Shown here one piece after another: positions 47,681 to 60,100 of a stretch of 64,000 bases of DNA. Below the pieces are notes generated by a model, which was given only the letters and a program-made list of their open reading frames with translations, was not told the origin of the DNA and searched no databases. How positions within the stretch are numbered: position 1 is the stretch's first letter; every line of letters starts with the position of its first letter. The stretch lies in NCBI GenBank assembly GCA_029582165.1, contig CM055875.1:255501-319500 (forward strand), read 5' to 3'. Source of the stretch: Portulaca oleracea. Taxonomy: Eukaryota; Streptophyta; Magnoliopsida; Caryophyllales; Portulacaceae. Made by a program: the position numbers and the translations under genes.

Positions 47681-48541
47681 ATGTGTTGAAAGGGTGCGAA
47701 TACTTCGATCCTATCTCATTCTTGGCTTCCCATGTGGCTTCAATTGTAGCATGGCTCGTCCATCACACTCTTACTAGAGGGACGGTCTCGATCTCTTCGA
47801 AGCTGCTTCTCACAGCAAACGAAAATCTCCAATAGCTGCTCCTTGTGGGTCAGGTCCTCTTTTAGCCTTTGAATTCTCACCGAAGGTATTCTTCTGGTTC
47901 TAGGCCCTCCTCAAGGCTATATTCCGTATCCTCCTCGGGATTCATGTCTTTAAGAGAAGCTAGGGTCAGATACTCATAGCAGAGGCGGCTAGTTTCCGTC
48001 CAAAAGATATCAAAAACACACAAACATGCTTGGTAGTAGGATAACTGCTAAGTGTCTATTAGGCTTTTAGTTAGAGCTTAGGATGCTACGTTCGGAGTGA
48101 TGAGTGTAGGATGGGGGTATGGAATGTTTGTCTGTTTCTTGGATTTCTTATGAGTTGCAAGTGCGTGCTTGATTATTTTATTTTTCATATGTTGGGTTGT
48201 ATATCGTCGCCTTTGTTATCAGCATGAGACTTTAGCTCCTCTGAAAGAATTAAAAGCCCGAGGTGGGTGCGGAATATAGTCCCGAGGAGGGCCTAGAACC
48301 AGAAGAAGACCTTTGATGAGAATTCGGAGGTCGAGAGAAGACTTGACATACGAGGAACAGTCGCTGGAGATTTTAGGTTGCAGAGAAGGTAGCCTCAATG
48401 AAAGACCGAGCCTTAAGATGAGGCTCTGGTAGAGTTCAAGGAGGAAGCAGATATAAAAAATGAGACTTCCGCTGAGTTTTCCGTTAACGTTAGTTTGACT
48501 TTGACCTTTTCATAATTGAATTTTTGGGGCGTTACAATATC

Positions 48542-48949
48542 CTCTTCCGTGAAACTCGTCATTGAAAAAATGGGGAAAAACCCTAATCATTGATATATCC
48601 TCTTCCATTAAATCACCGCTCGCTATCGTTGAACACCTAACCACTGCATCTTGACTATCATGTCCGATCAATATCTACCCCTTCAGCACATATTTTACAC
48701 GCTCGTGAGACTTTAAAACCATAAAATTTGCAACTTCTGTATCGAATTCTACACAAATTTTAAATCCAAGCCCTAAATTCATCCAAAATTCACACCATAT
48801 CTTCATTCACAGCAAATCTCTCCCGCAATTGCAGAAAAAAAATTATGGAGAGGAAGTAGTAGTAATAACATCAGAGCTGGATGAAAAGCAAGGGGTAACA
48901 CCATTGCAGAAACATTAATTATGGAGCGAGGGTTTTCCTTTTGGGAAAA
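48542..48949. other. Intergenic sequence
   Basis: No gene seen. The phrase ATATCCTCTTCC occurs twice (about 48537 and 48595). Confidence 0.45.
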
Positions 48950-49466
48950 TGGAGAATTCAATGGTTGCTTCAAATTGATAGTACCTTTCGAAAACTAACC
49001 TGTTTGTATTTGCAGATTTGCCAAGAATTCAATGGTTGCTGCAAATATTCAGTTGAAAGATTGGAAGAGAATGAAAGATGTTTCGATGTTTATATATTAG
49101 GTCGGGAGGTAGAGTCCTAATTAGATTTGAGTGAGAGGTAGAGTCCTAATTAGATTTGGGTGAGAGGTAGAGTCCTAATTATATTTGGGTGAGAGGTAGA
49201 CTTCTAATTAGATTTGAATGGGAGTTAGACTCCTAATTGGGTTGAGAATTAGATTTTTAATTAGATAAGGTAGACTCTTAATCTGGTTAGACTTCTTATT
49301 TATTATTTTTTAAAAACAGTTTTATTATTATTATTTCATGGGCGGGAATTTTTTACTGTATTTTTAAATCAATTTTTTTCTTTAATTTGATTGGTCGATA
49401 ACCCCTACAATCACTCTGGGTTGAGTATTTCAAATGTCGAATATATTAATTTTATATTATTATAGA
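48950..49466 (-). mobile_element. Helitron copy related to 42494-43008, 3' truncated
   Basis: From about 48975 (GATAGTACCTTTCGAAAACTAACC) to 49466 it parallels 42605-43008, including AATGAAAGATGTTTCGATGTTT and the ...TATTATAGA|T terminus. 'taattagatttgggtgagaggtagagtc' units are expanded here. The hairpin-CTAG 3' end is not found, so the copy is incomplete. Confidence 0.65.
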
Positions 49467-49488
49467 TTATTATATAGATTATTATTAC

Positions 49489-49531
<43 letters not shown>

Positions 49532-49769
49532 GGCAATACCAAAATAATTGCTGTTATTTGCACCAAAATAATTTAATTTAGAGTCCAAAGCAGTCAATAA
49601 TTAGTGATACTTTCTGGTTTTTTTAATTTTAAAATTATCCGGATTGAAAATAAAAAAATTAAAATAGAAAAAAATATAATTTTCTATGTTGTGATTGGCC
49701 AATTCCACTATAGTCACTCCCGTGACTCTATTTCGTGGGACCCACAATGATTTCTATTAGAATATATTG

Positions 49770-49826
<57 letters not shown>

Positions 49827-50340
49827 GGCAACACCAAAATAATTTAATTCAGAGTCCAAAGCAGTCAAAGATTAGTGATACTTTCTGTTTTTTTAATTTT
49901 GAAATAAAATCTGGATTGAAATTAAAAAAAACTAGAAATAGTAAAAAACATATAATTTTATACGTTATGATTAGCCAATTCCTCTCAGTCACTCCTGTGG
50001 CTCTATTTTGCGGGATCCACGATGATTTCTATTCTAATATATATAGATATGGAACAGCTGGAAACGTTATCAAAGTCCAAAGCCGTATGAGATTTGTAAT
50101 AGTTTTTTCTTAATTCTAAAATAAAATTAAATTTAAAAACAGTTATGGAACAGCTGTAATTGGTATCAGAGTCCTAATCAGCTTAGGTTTATAATAAATC
50201 CGGTTGAAAATAAAATAAAAAATTATTAAAATTGGGTCCTTTTTTCTTAATTGTGATTGGTTGAGACTCCTTGAAACGCTCTCGTTGCAGTATTTGCTGG
50301 GTCCCACATATATTGTCATTATAAGTGTATAGATATAGAT
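49467..50340. repeat. Cluster of three related Helitron-end-like segments with (TTA)n
   Basis: Segments at about 49531-49770, 49826-50050 and 50055-50340 share 'caaaataattYaattYagagtccaaagcagtca' and 'gattggccaattcc...gtgggacccac' blocks. The first two are preceded by (TTA)n at 49484-49531 and 49768-49826. The shared ends resemble Helitron 5' ends. No gene is seen. Confidence 0.5.
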
Positions 50341-50870
50341 TATTTTTATAATAATAATTTTAATAATTATAATTATAATTATAATTATTAATAATAATTA
50401 TTAATAATAATAATTATTATAAATGTAAATAATAATAATTATTTTTAACAATTAATTATTAAATGTTATTAATTAATAAAAATTTATAATAATTAGTAAT
50501 TTATTAATATGAAAATTAGTAATTAATAGTCAATATTTAATAATAAACATATATATTAATAATTAATAAGTAATTATTATAATTATTTAATAATAATTAA
50601 TAATTATTAATAATTAATATAATAAAATTACTAATTGATAAAAATGTCAAAAATTAAAAATTAATAAATAATTATTATAGTTAATTATTTTCCATTGATA
50701 ATAATTATTAATTAATAAAAAATAATCATTTATAATTTATAGTAATAATATTATTAATATGTAATAATAAATAATTATTAATTGATAATTATTAATTATT
50801 AAAATTTTATTATTGTCATAATAATAATAATAATAATAACAAATACTATAACTATAGCTATGATTCTATT
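50341..50870. repeat. AT-rich low-complexity tract
   Basis: Nearly pure A/T with ATT/AAT units, very like 41958-42493. Together with the MITE-like right end at 50860-50925 it may be the second half of one element split by later insertions. Confidence 0.55.
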
Positions 50871-50929
50871 CCACTACTCTCCAAACAGTTTCATTTCAAG
50901 TTCTAATTCCATACGCAGCCCCTTAGAAT

Positions 50930-51125
50930 TCTAATTCTATACCCAACCTATTCCACTTTTCTCTCCAAGTATTAGAAGAAGGTAGGAGTTCCTGACGCCA
51001 CTCGTTGGTTTGGTTGCTCTTTCTAACATTTGAGTCTGATTTAATGAACAAAAACATCAAAAAAATTGTCCAAGAAAATAACCGACAAGGCTGAAAAGTA
51101 CAGCGAAACCTCAAATTGTCCAAGA
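50930..51125 (+). promoter_or_regulatory. Likely promoter-proximal region / 5' UTR of the ABC1K gene
   Basis: This is the first non-repetitive stretch after the MITE-like end, directly before the start codon at 51126. A/C-rich sequence at 51045-51125 is typical of plant leaders. No TATA box could be assigned with confidence. Confidence 0.35.
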
Positions 51126-54100
51126 ATGGCGATGATGATGGGATTGACAGCGCCGGTAGTTTGCAGCTGTGGGAGGACCCGATTGAGCGTGAGTGGAGAT
51201 AAACAGAGTAAAGCAATTGGAGGCAATTTCCAGCATTTCTTTGGTGCAGTCAATAAGGATTGGGAATTCTTGAAGAATGGAGTTAGCAAAGGCATTCAAT
51301 GGGCAAGTCACACTTTACCTATACCCAAAATTGTCAACACTCTTGATCATGCTCTTTGGCTTCGGATTTTAGAGGACCCTAATTCTCCTTTTCTTCATCC
51401 TCCTCCTTGGCCTCAAGCTTCTTATCCAGGTTATTTCCTTTCATCTTTCTTTACTTTCTTTTCTTGATTGCTGCCCAAATTCTTTCCTTACTTTCTGTTC
51501 TATAAAGTTATGTAGAAATGCCTAGGACAATGTCAGTAAAAATGCCAGATATGACTAATTTTATCCAATGTCACCGGTCGCACCCTCAAGGAATTCCACA
51601 ATGTCTATGCCTTTTACATCAAATAAATAGGAGGGGAGTAGGGAGATACCTGGATAGTCTGAGACAGTTAGAACATCCATGGCTGAAATCGGAGGTGCAT
51701 GCAGATAATATTTTTTGACTCTTCATGTCTATGTTCAGATGGTAAGACGAGCATGTCCTTGTATCAGTGTTCAGTGGAATAGTAACTCGAGTTAGTGTTC
51801 ACTTTTGCTGTGATTCTTTACACTATGCTGGGGAGGAGAGTTAAAATGGAGACTAGGGGTTCATAGGTGAGGGTGAGGGAGAGTGTGAGGGTGAGGGTAT
51901 GGGAGGGTAACTTGTTCAGCCATTGTATTGGGACATCCCATCTGTGGTATTGTATAATAGCTGAATATATTACATTCTGGCAGCACTATCTGGAGTGGAC
52001 CTCATGGTTGCTGATCTCCAAGCGTTGGCAGCATATGGTAACTACTTTTATTGCATTTCAAAGGTTTGGTCAAGACCACTTCCCGAGTCCTATGATGCAC
52101 AACAAATTGTGGACTATTTCAATTGTAGGCCACATGTTGTTGCCTTCAGACTTCTTGAGGTATGTAATAGTCCTTGATGTTGCGATTGATGTTTATTTAT
52201 TTGTTGAAGTGCTTGTTAATGGTCTCTTAATGACATCTTTTAAGTATACGGCAGCTTTTTTTTTTTTTTTGGTGTCTTGGTTTTTTCATTTTATAATCAC
52301 AAGTGTTCTCTGGAGGTAAACTATATAATGGATGTTTTTTGTTAATATATTGTATAGGTGTTCTCTGCATTTTCTATTGCCATGATAAAAATCCGTACCT
52401 CAAGGAGTAGAAAGCTTTCAAACTCAAGGGCTGACGAGGAGAAAAGTGCATCACAGTATGAATTTGGGTGGGTGCTTAAAGAAACAATGCTGAATCTGGG
52501 TCCCACGTTTATTAAAGGTCAGAGATTTCATTGAGCAACAAATAATATGATTTTTCTTTGTGCATCCATACCAGTTGCAGTGTGCTATCTTGAGTCGCTT
52601 GCCGTTTAAACTGCTTTACTAAAGTCAAGTTGTGATGAGCGATGGTGGCCTTACGTCACACATTTTGTGTATGCAGTAGGACAATCCCTTTCAACAAGGC
52701 CGGATATTGTTGGTCCTGAGATTTCCAAGGTTTGCATGAGGATCGCTTCATGTTTATTTGTATGTCTGTTTTATGTGCACAACATCTATGCTGTACAGAT
52801 ATGAACTAATTTTCATTTCAAAATTCTGGTGTGAAATAAATTATTTAGTTTGACAATGAAAATTTTATATTACTTGACAAGAGGTCAAGCATATACAACG
52901 AGCTTCTTCTGCATGTGAAATAAATTATAAACCTGAGTGCAAGTCTTCTTACCCTGAAAAATAATCTATTCAGAAGCATGTGAAATATATATGGCCATCT
53001 CTTCCCCCCCTCCTCTCTTTCAAAGAAGAGTTCCGAAGCATAAATGCATGAGATCATGAGAAATCAAAAGCAAATTGCTAAGGAGGAATGGGGAACCTGA
53101 GAACCGAGCAACCTGCATTCAATTGCGTTTCAACTGTTGTGTACTTCTTACACAGGAAGCATTTGCAGTCTATTTTTTAGGTTTTCTCTTTCTAAATACA
53201 TCCTCTGAATGATTTTTAAAGTCAGGCTCAAGTGGATTTGTCTTTATAATTTCGGAATAATATTTAGCGGTATGACCTGCTCCTGGTCAAGTGGTAAGTT
53301 GCAATTGAAAGCGTACACCTTCATATTATGGGAAATTTCCTACTATGTCTTGTGGGTGAGGAACACGCGTTCTCAGCTGTCATTGGAGTTTAACCCAAGG
53401 CTCACGGGGTTTGCGTGTCCGGGAGTCTCTGGCTGCTGGGAGGTCAATTTTTAATGCTCTATTGTTTCTTAGATCTGTGTTTCATTGTTTGTTGTGGAAG
53501 TCTGTGGTGGAGTGGGGTGGTCTCATCTGCCATTTCTGTTGTCTCTGGTGATATTCCGCCAGTTTTCTTGTCAGAAACAAGTTTTTTGGTCATCGGAATC
53601 TTTTTGAATAGTGGACAACATCTTCTCTTGCTTCTGGGTTCTAAGGCCGCATCTATTTCTGGTTCTCTTCTCCGTGTTTGTCTTCCCTCTTTCTGAGTTA
53701 GAGTTGCTCATCCTTTGTCTGTGTTTGGTGCTTGGGTCAGAGTTCATGGGAAATTGTTTGGGTTTCTGCTTCTTTGGAGTCCAGTCTTCTCTGTGAGAAT
53801 TTGTATAGCGGGGGAAAGGGAGGGGCATTTCCTTCAAGGATATGGCCCGGGAAATCCTAAAAGGTCCGCTTCATCTGCTATGGAACATGAGTTTAGACGC
53901 TTATCCTCAACGACAGACTCAATGTTGATCATTCCAAGCTTCTTAAGGAGTGGCGACGTAGGTCTTGATGTAGAACTGGATCAAAGAAGAGGGTTTGATC
54001 AATTACACATCAAGGGGGAGACGTGCAACCAATCTTAGGACTAGGGTTATTCACGTGAAAAGGCTACGGTTTGGGAGATTCATGTGAAAGATGGGATTTT

Positions 54101-57100
54101 GTGGAGTTTTGAGAGAGAGAGTATGGATTAGGGTTTGGAGGGAGATTTGAGAGAGAGAGTGACGTGAGGTTGAGAGAGATTTGAGAGAATATGGACTAGG
54201 GTTTGAGGGGGACGTTTGAGAGAGTGTGTATGGGATTTGAAAATAGCCTTAGGAAATCAACAAGATAGATAGTAGAATTAGATAGTTCAAGAGAATCAAA
54301 CTTGATACAGAAACACCACAAGTTGAAACCCTAGGGCTACTTGCTCTTCCTCTTAGTTACAGAAACACCTTTTAAGAGTAGGAAACAAGCTCTTCCTCAC
54401 CACTTGAATTGCCACATTCAAGATACAATAGAAGAGATCAAACGAGATGTTGAGAAACACTCAGGGATAAGCAAAGGCTTGTTTGTATTCATAATTCAAA
54501 GTTAGTTGTTTGAACGAGTACAAGCCTATGCTATTTATACTAGACCATGTCCTTCTCCTACTAGGACTATCTACCTGATGCCTAAGCAACCAAATCCTCC
54601 TAGGAATTGGTTTCCTAATCCTAAGGGGATTAGTTACAATAGTATGAATCCTTCTAGGACTTGGCTTTCCTAATCCAAGATGGATTAGTTACGAAATCAG
54701 CCATCCAAGACTAGGATTATCTAGATTGGCGTCCAAGCTACACACCACACGTCTACCTACTCTTCTAGACCCTTCTAGATTATTCTAGACTCTTCTAACT
54801 TGACTTCCAAGCTTTTAGATACTACTTGGCATCTCACAAAACTAAAAATAATAAAATTACATTAACAAACTTGCTAATAATAAAGAAAACACTAAAAATG
54901 TGAACTTCAACTTGAAAAGGCCAAAAATGTGAACTTCAACTTGGGCTTTGTACTTGGGCCTTTTGACGAGGACTTTAGAGCCCTCAGGACGTTTGGATGT
55001 CCTCTTGGAACAATGTGCACACCATATGGGTTGGCCTTTGGGCCTCAACCATAGATCCTTCCTCTATGGCCCGTTCTATCTCCTTGTAGATGAATTGGAT
55101 CTCCTTTGCTGGGCTTGGTGTGGATGGATTTACATCAGGTATTGTGAGTCTTAGGACTTGTTTAGTTGTCCATTGGGAGAGGATGTAGAGGCAGAAAAGC
55201 CAGCTTCACAAGGGCGTTGCTTCTTCTAATCAGTTTCAGGCTTTGACAATGTTGGTGGACATTTGTCTAGATTATGTTTCCAACTCTTCTTCTTCTGATT
55301 CTTCTGTCTGTCCTTTGATATTGTCAGAACCTGTCTTCCCTTCTTTTGTGCCAGTATTTTCTTTACCTTCTCTTGTACTACTATCTGTCTCCCCATTGGT
55401 GCAAGAATCTCTATTGGTACTTGAAAGGGGGGGGGGGGGGGGGCTGCACCACTTCTTAGGATTGGGATACTGTTGTGTGCTTTAGGAAGGAAAATATGAA
55501 GAATAAATTTATCGCCAACTATAAATTTATTGCTTAATTTTGGTAGAGAGAGGGCAATATTATCTTGAGGCATGGTATAAATGCAAATAAGGACGGGACT
55601 GTTGATAGGGGTCTACTTGGATGAGGGAACATTTCATCTCCTTTTGAACTCCTTGAGTTTGGAATTGCATGGCAGAGAAAGGGGTTGCTTTGACTCGCTG
55701 GAAAAAAATACAAAGAGGAATCATGTTGGTAGAGATGATAACGAAGAGGATCCTAGGAGAGGGAAGGAGAGAGAAGGGGGGGGGGGGATGATATCTTATG
55801 CTGCTTTACATTCTTTGAATGTGCAGGGAATCAATTGTCCAAGTAAGAGTGGGAATGTTAAATGGGTGCTTCGTAGATATTTTTGTGACATTGCTATTCT
55901 TTTGGAATCTAAGATTGAGGGTTTGGGTCGGGAAACTGCTATGTTTAGGGTTGGCGGCCTTTTGGTTGGTGTTTGTAATCTCTATAGGTCGTTCCATGGG
56001 CATTATCATAGCGTGGCATTCTCCAACTGTGGAGCTTCTTGATTCTCATGTAGGGGTCAATTCAAAGTGTAAATTGAGATCTTTACTGGATAACTTCGTC
56101 TGGGGTTTGTTTGGGGTTCATGGTCCAAATTGGCGATAATTAAGATCTTTGGCTTTGGGATGACTTGAGTAAGTACTTTAATGTCTTTATGGGATATTCC
56201 TTGTCTTTAGTTGGAGGTGTTTAATGTGGTCAGATTTCCTTGTGAGAAGTCTTCTAGGGGAAGACTGAATTTACCCATGTCTGAGTTTAATGCTTTCAAT
56301 AATTCTTCAAATATTGATTTTCCTATGGAAGGTGTTAGATTTACATGGTCTAGCCATGAGGAGTGAAAGGAAATTCAGAGTTGGTTAACCTGCAAGTTGC
56401 AGATAATAGCGGAAGCAAAAAGGGAGATGACGGAGATTACGACAAAATTAGGAACGAAAATAAAACTGCGAAAATAGCGACACCAAAATTACATGGGAAA
56501 CCGAAGAACTCGGAGAAAAACCATGGACGGCGGCAGCCAGAAAATAATCCACTATGAGAAAGGAGGAGTACAAAAAATGATCACTATCACAAGGTGTGAT
56601 ATGACCAACAATGGAGATACAAATTAATCTCTCAAACTCTCAACTCACAACTCTCTAGGGATACAATGGTGGAATACTGGAAAAATTAGTGAGACTACTC
56701 TCTCTCTCAATTTTTTTCTCTCAATTGATGAACAAGGTTGAATAATTCTCAACTCTTGACACAAATACTTTTGTGTTGGTGTTTTGTTGGTGAATAAACA
56801 AGCTTGTGGCACCTCCTTTTATAGCACCAAGTTAGGTTAATGCAACACAATAACGTCTACTTTAAATGCTTGGAAAATGCTAACCTCTTGAAACTACTAA
56901 AAAATGGTCATTAGATTCACGTGGCCAAATTCAAAATGTCTTGCAATGCCAAAGGAATCAATTGTATAACTCACCACCAATTAAATTTGGGATTTTATGG
57001 AACACATTTAACAAGGAGGTTCCTGTCCTATCTCAAATTCAGGGGTTCCTGTTTTCTTTTGAGTGGGAAGTTCATTTTTAGGGGAGTAAATTACATTTAC

Positions 57101-60100
57101 TCTACTTGACATTTGTGGTAACAATTTTTACACACCCGACATTTGTAAAATAATTTTTACCTTACCTGACATTAAGTGTTCATATATTTAAACGTCCTAA
57201 GATATTTTATATTTGATTTTTGTTGGATTTTCTGGCGAACATAAAGATAAATATGAATTGACATTTTTACCCTTGATATTAATTCTTTTTCATTTCTCAT
57301 TTTCATTATAAGATATTTCTTCCATTATAATTGATTTTTCACCCTTGATATTTTATAAAATATTTTATAATTGGGTTTTCATTTTTCAGAATGGGGAGAG
57401 ATTGGGTTTTCGAAGAAATAAAGTAGAGAAAAGGTTGGGGTTTAAATGCCATATGAATTAATATTAAGGGTAAAAACGTCAAGTCATGTTTAATTGAAAG
57501 TCATATGAATTAATATCAAGGGTAAAAAGTCAATTCATATTTATCTTTTTAAAGTTCGCCGGAAAATCCAACAAAAATCAATTATAAAAGGGTTTTTGGA
57601 TGCTAATATACTGGACTTTTGGGGTATTGGACAATAATGCACTGAACTTTGACCTTGGACAATAATACACTGTACTTTGAGGGGTGTTGAACAATAATGC
57701 ACTCAGAACGATTTCGACAGTCGCTAACTTTGTGGCAATCCTACATAGCAGGTGGAGATGAATTGGTCAAAATATTTAAATTTATTGACATGTCAGCTAA
57801 TCCACACATAAGGAAAGAGAAGCAACTTTGAAAAGAGTAAAAAAAACATAAAATCACATTTGTTTAAACGTGTTTCTGTTGAGATATTGTTGTTTTAGTT
57901 GTATGAAATCACATTCGCTTATGTAGATTAACTGATATGTCATAAATTTAGATATTATTTAGCCTATTCATTTTCTCGGTCTACCACGTACGATGGCCAC
58001 CAAGTCAGCCACTGTTGAAATTGTTTCGGGTGCACTATTGTTCAACACCCCTTAAAGTTCAGTGCATTATTGTCCAAGGTCAAAGTTCAGTGTATTATTG
58101 TCCAATACCCCAAAAAGTTCAGCATATTAGTGTTCAAAAATCCAATATAAAATATCTTAGGTGGTTTAAATACATGAACACTTAATGTCAGGTAAAATAA
58201 AAATTATTTCACAAATGTCGGGTGTATAAAAATTATTACCACGAATGTCAGGTTGGGTAAATGTAATTTACTCATTTTTAGGGGTTTCATAAGAATTTTG
58301 TCGCAAAATTATCTCTGATCATGTTCCACCTCTTTATGGTGGTAATTTCTTATCGTTAGAAGGCCTTTTGGATTTCAAAATGTGTGTGGAGCGTATCGTG
58401 GTGGTATTAGGTTCTTGAGTTGATGACTTTGATGATGATGATGATGATGAGCATCCAGCTATACAGCAACATCAAGAAATGTATCGTAAAATCATCCAAC
58501 TATTAGTCTTTGCGGTAGTGTCAACTGTTGAGGAGTAAATCTTCTGCCACTATTTAGAAACTTGGACACCCTGAAATCACTCACCTGGCCATAGTAATAA
58601 TAATATCCCGAATCATTGTTTGCATAAATCTGATAAGTCGTAAAATCCAAAGAAAACTATAAGAGGATGGATGAGATCATACATTACAGTCTAGAATATT
58701 AGACTAGTGTAGATTTCCACGTTTGCTGTGAGAAGCATGGTACTTTTTGAGAGGTCAGCTTTGAAACTTGCTAAGGGCTGAAGACTTGTCAAGATACATG
58801 GATATTCACAATATTTTCAAAGCTCCTATACTTCTAACAAGCAGACAAGGCAGTAGTCTTTCTCTTGACATCAAAGCACATGGTGAGTTGTGTTGTACGC
58901 CAATATGTGAGGGGAGCAGGGAGAGTATTTGGCTTTTGTTCTTGGCTAAGAAGTTGTGCTGGTCTTGTTTATTGATCCTGAAGTGAGCATATGTTCCTGG
59001 ATGATGTATTTATGTGCATTCATCGTCATTGTTTTTCCCTTGCTTTCGATTTTTTTTCATATGTTTCTTAATTTTCTTGTTCCATGATAATACACTCTGG
59101 GTCCTATCTCCTCTCTGTTTTTCGTTTTTGTTTGTCATGTGGGTCCTATCTCCCTACTTTTTGTTTTTATTTGTGATGTCCTCAATTTTGTAACATCTCT
59201 ACAGTTTCTGATTTCAATTGTGTCTAGTTGCACTGGTACCATTGCAGTGCTTAGTTTAAAAAGGCACACCTGTGATCTTAGTGCCTCAGAGAGTGTCAAG
59301 TGCAACTTTTGGACCTTAAACATTTACATTAAAATAAATATTTTCGAAAAGGTTCTTTTTGCTGTGTATCGGCCTCTCTAATAGAAAGAAGAAAAGGGTG
59401 CTAAGAAAAGAGATTTCCTGAGGATCAACCCCAATTCTTTATGGGCACTCAAGACCTTTCAGGCCATTTTGCACCTGGTGCCTTTTCTAATCTATGTTTC
59501 AGGGACTTTTGTTCACATTTTTATCAGTAAAAAAAAGTGAAATCTGTTGCAGGCACTATCCGAGCTGCATGATCGTATTCCTCCTTTCCCAACGTCACTG
59601 GCCATGAAGATTATTGAGGAAGAATTAGGCTCTTCTGTGTCAAGAATTTTCAGTTATATATCTGAAGAACCTGTGGCTGCAGCGTCTTTTGGTCAGGTAT
59701 CTCTGTATCTGTTTGCTCCAGAAGTTAAGAATTATACAGTGGCCGTTGAAGTTCTTAGTTGAAGTTTGGACTGTTTCAAAGCTTTTGCTTATCAATGATT
59801 GACATAACATGCTGATACCATTTGTTCATAACCATGGTACTTATGTATCATCTTGTCTCATCCCTCAGTTATGCTATACATGAAGTATGTTTCCGTTCCT
59901 AGTTTCAAGCATGCCTTTATAATTGATTAAAATATTTTTAGCTGAGGACAAGCTCTATAAAACCTTGTTCTAGTGCGAGTAAAAGATTTACAGGCTGATG
60001 CATGCCACATCAATTATGTCACTGATTTAGAAAAGCTATCCAACATCTGTCTTAGCACTGTGCCTTGTTTTTTTGATGCCCCTGTAATGTTCATATGAAT

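Larger units (their letters stand above)
43507..48536 (-). mobile_element. LTR-retrotransposon-derived element with inverted ends
   Basis: A perfect 5-bp TSD, ATATC (43502-43506 and 48537-48541), and TG...CA ends are present. The left part, 43507-47529, looks like a ~4-kb LTR (TGTAACACTC...GGGGTTTTACA), followed by a purine-tract-like sequence on the minus strand (CTTCTTTTAGGGGTAATGA). The right end is not a second direct LTR: its last ~76 bp are the reverse complement of the left end. Internal pieces at 47819-47930 and 48265-48385 are also inverted copies. No gag or pol domain survives. Retroelement origin is likely; the inverted structure is unusual. Confidence 0.65.
53270..58600 (+). mobile_element. 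Degraded LINE in ABC1K intron 4
   Basis: The certain part is the endonuclease region (55800-56362 and 58284-58410). Upstream sequence at 53270-54040 and 55183-55440 (Ser-rich, SNQFQALTMLVD) may be its 5' UTR and ORF1 end. Boundaries are not resolved and no TSD was found. It lies in the same orientation as the host gene. Confidence 0.55.
52730..59552 (+). other. ABC1K intron 4 (6.8 kb), filled with transposon remnants
   Basis: Donor AAG|GTTTGC at 52729/52730 and acceptor GTTGCAG at 59552. The neighbouring exons join as KxGQ-domain sequence (PEISK|ALSELHD). About 57 percent of the coding-span length between exons 4 and 5 is LINE and MITE sequence; the ends of the intron (52730-53200 and 58600-59552) are ordinary intron DNA. 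Confidence 0.85.

Noticed and set aside
53280..53330. tRNA-derived SINE head (CTGCTCCTGGTCAAGTGG)
   Set aside because: Only a vague box-like similarity; no second promoter box or tRNA fold could be made.
53209..54038. Overlapping hydrophobic ORFs in ABC1K intron 4
   Set aside because: No recognisable domain; likely LINE 5' sequence, and frames overlap on both strands.
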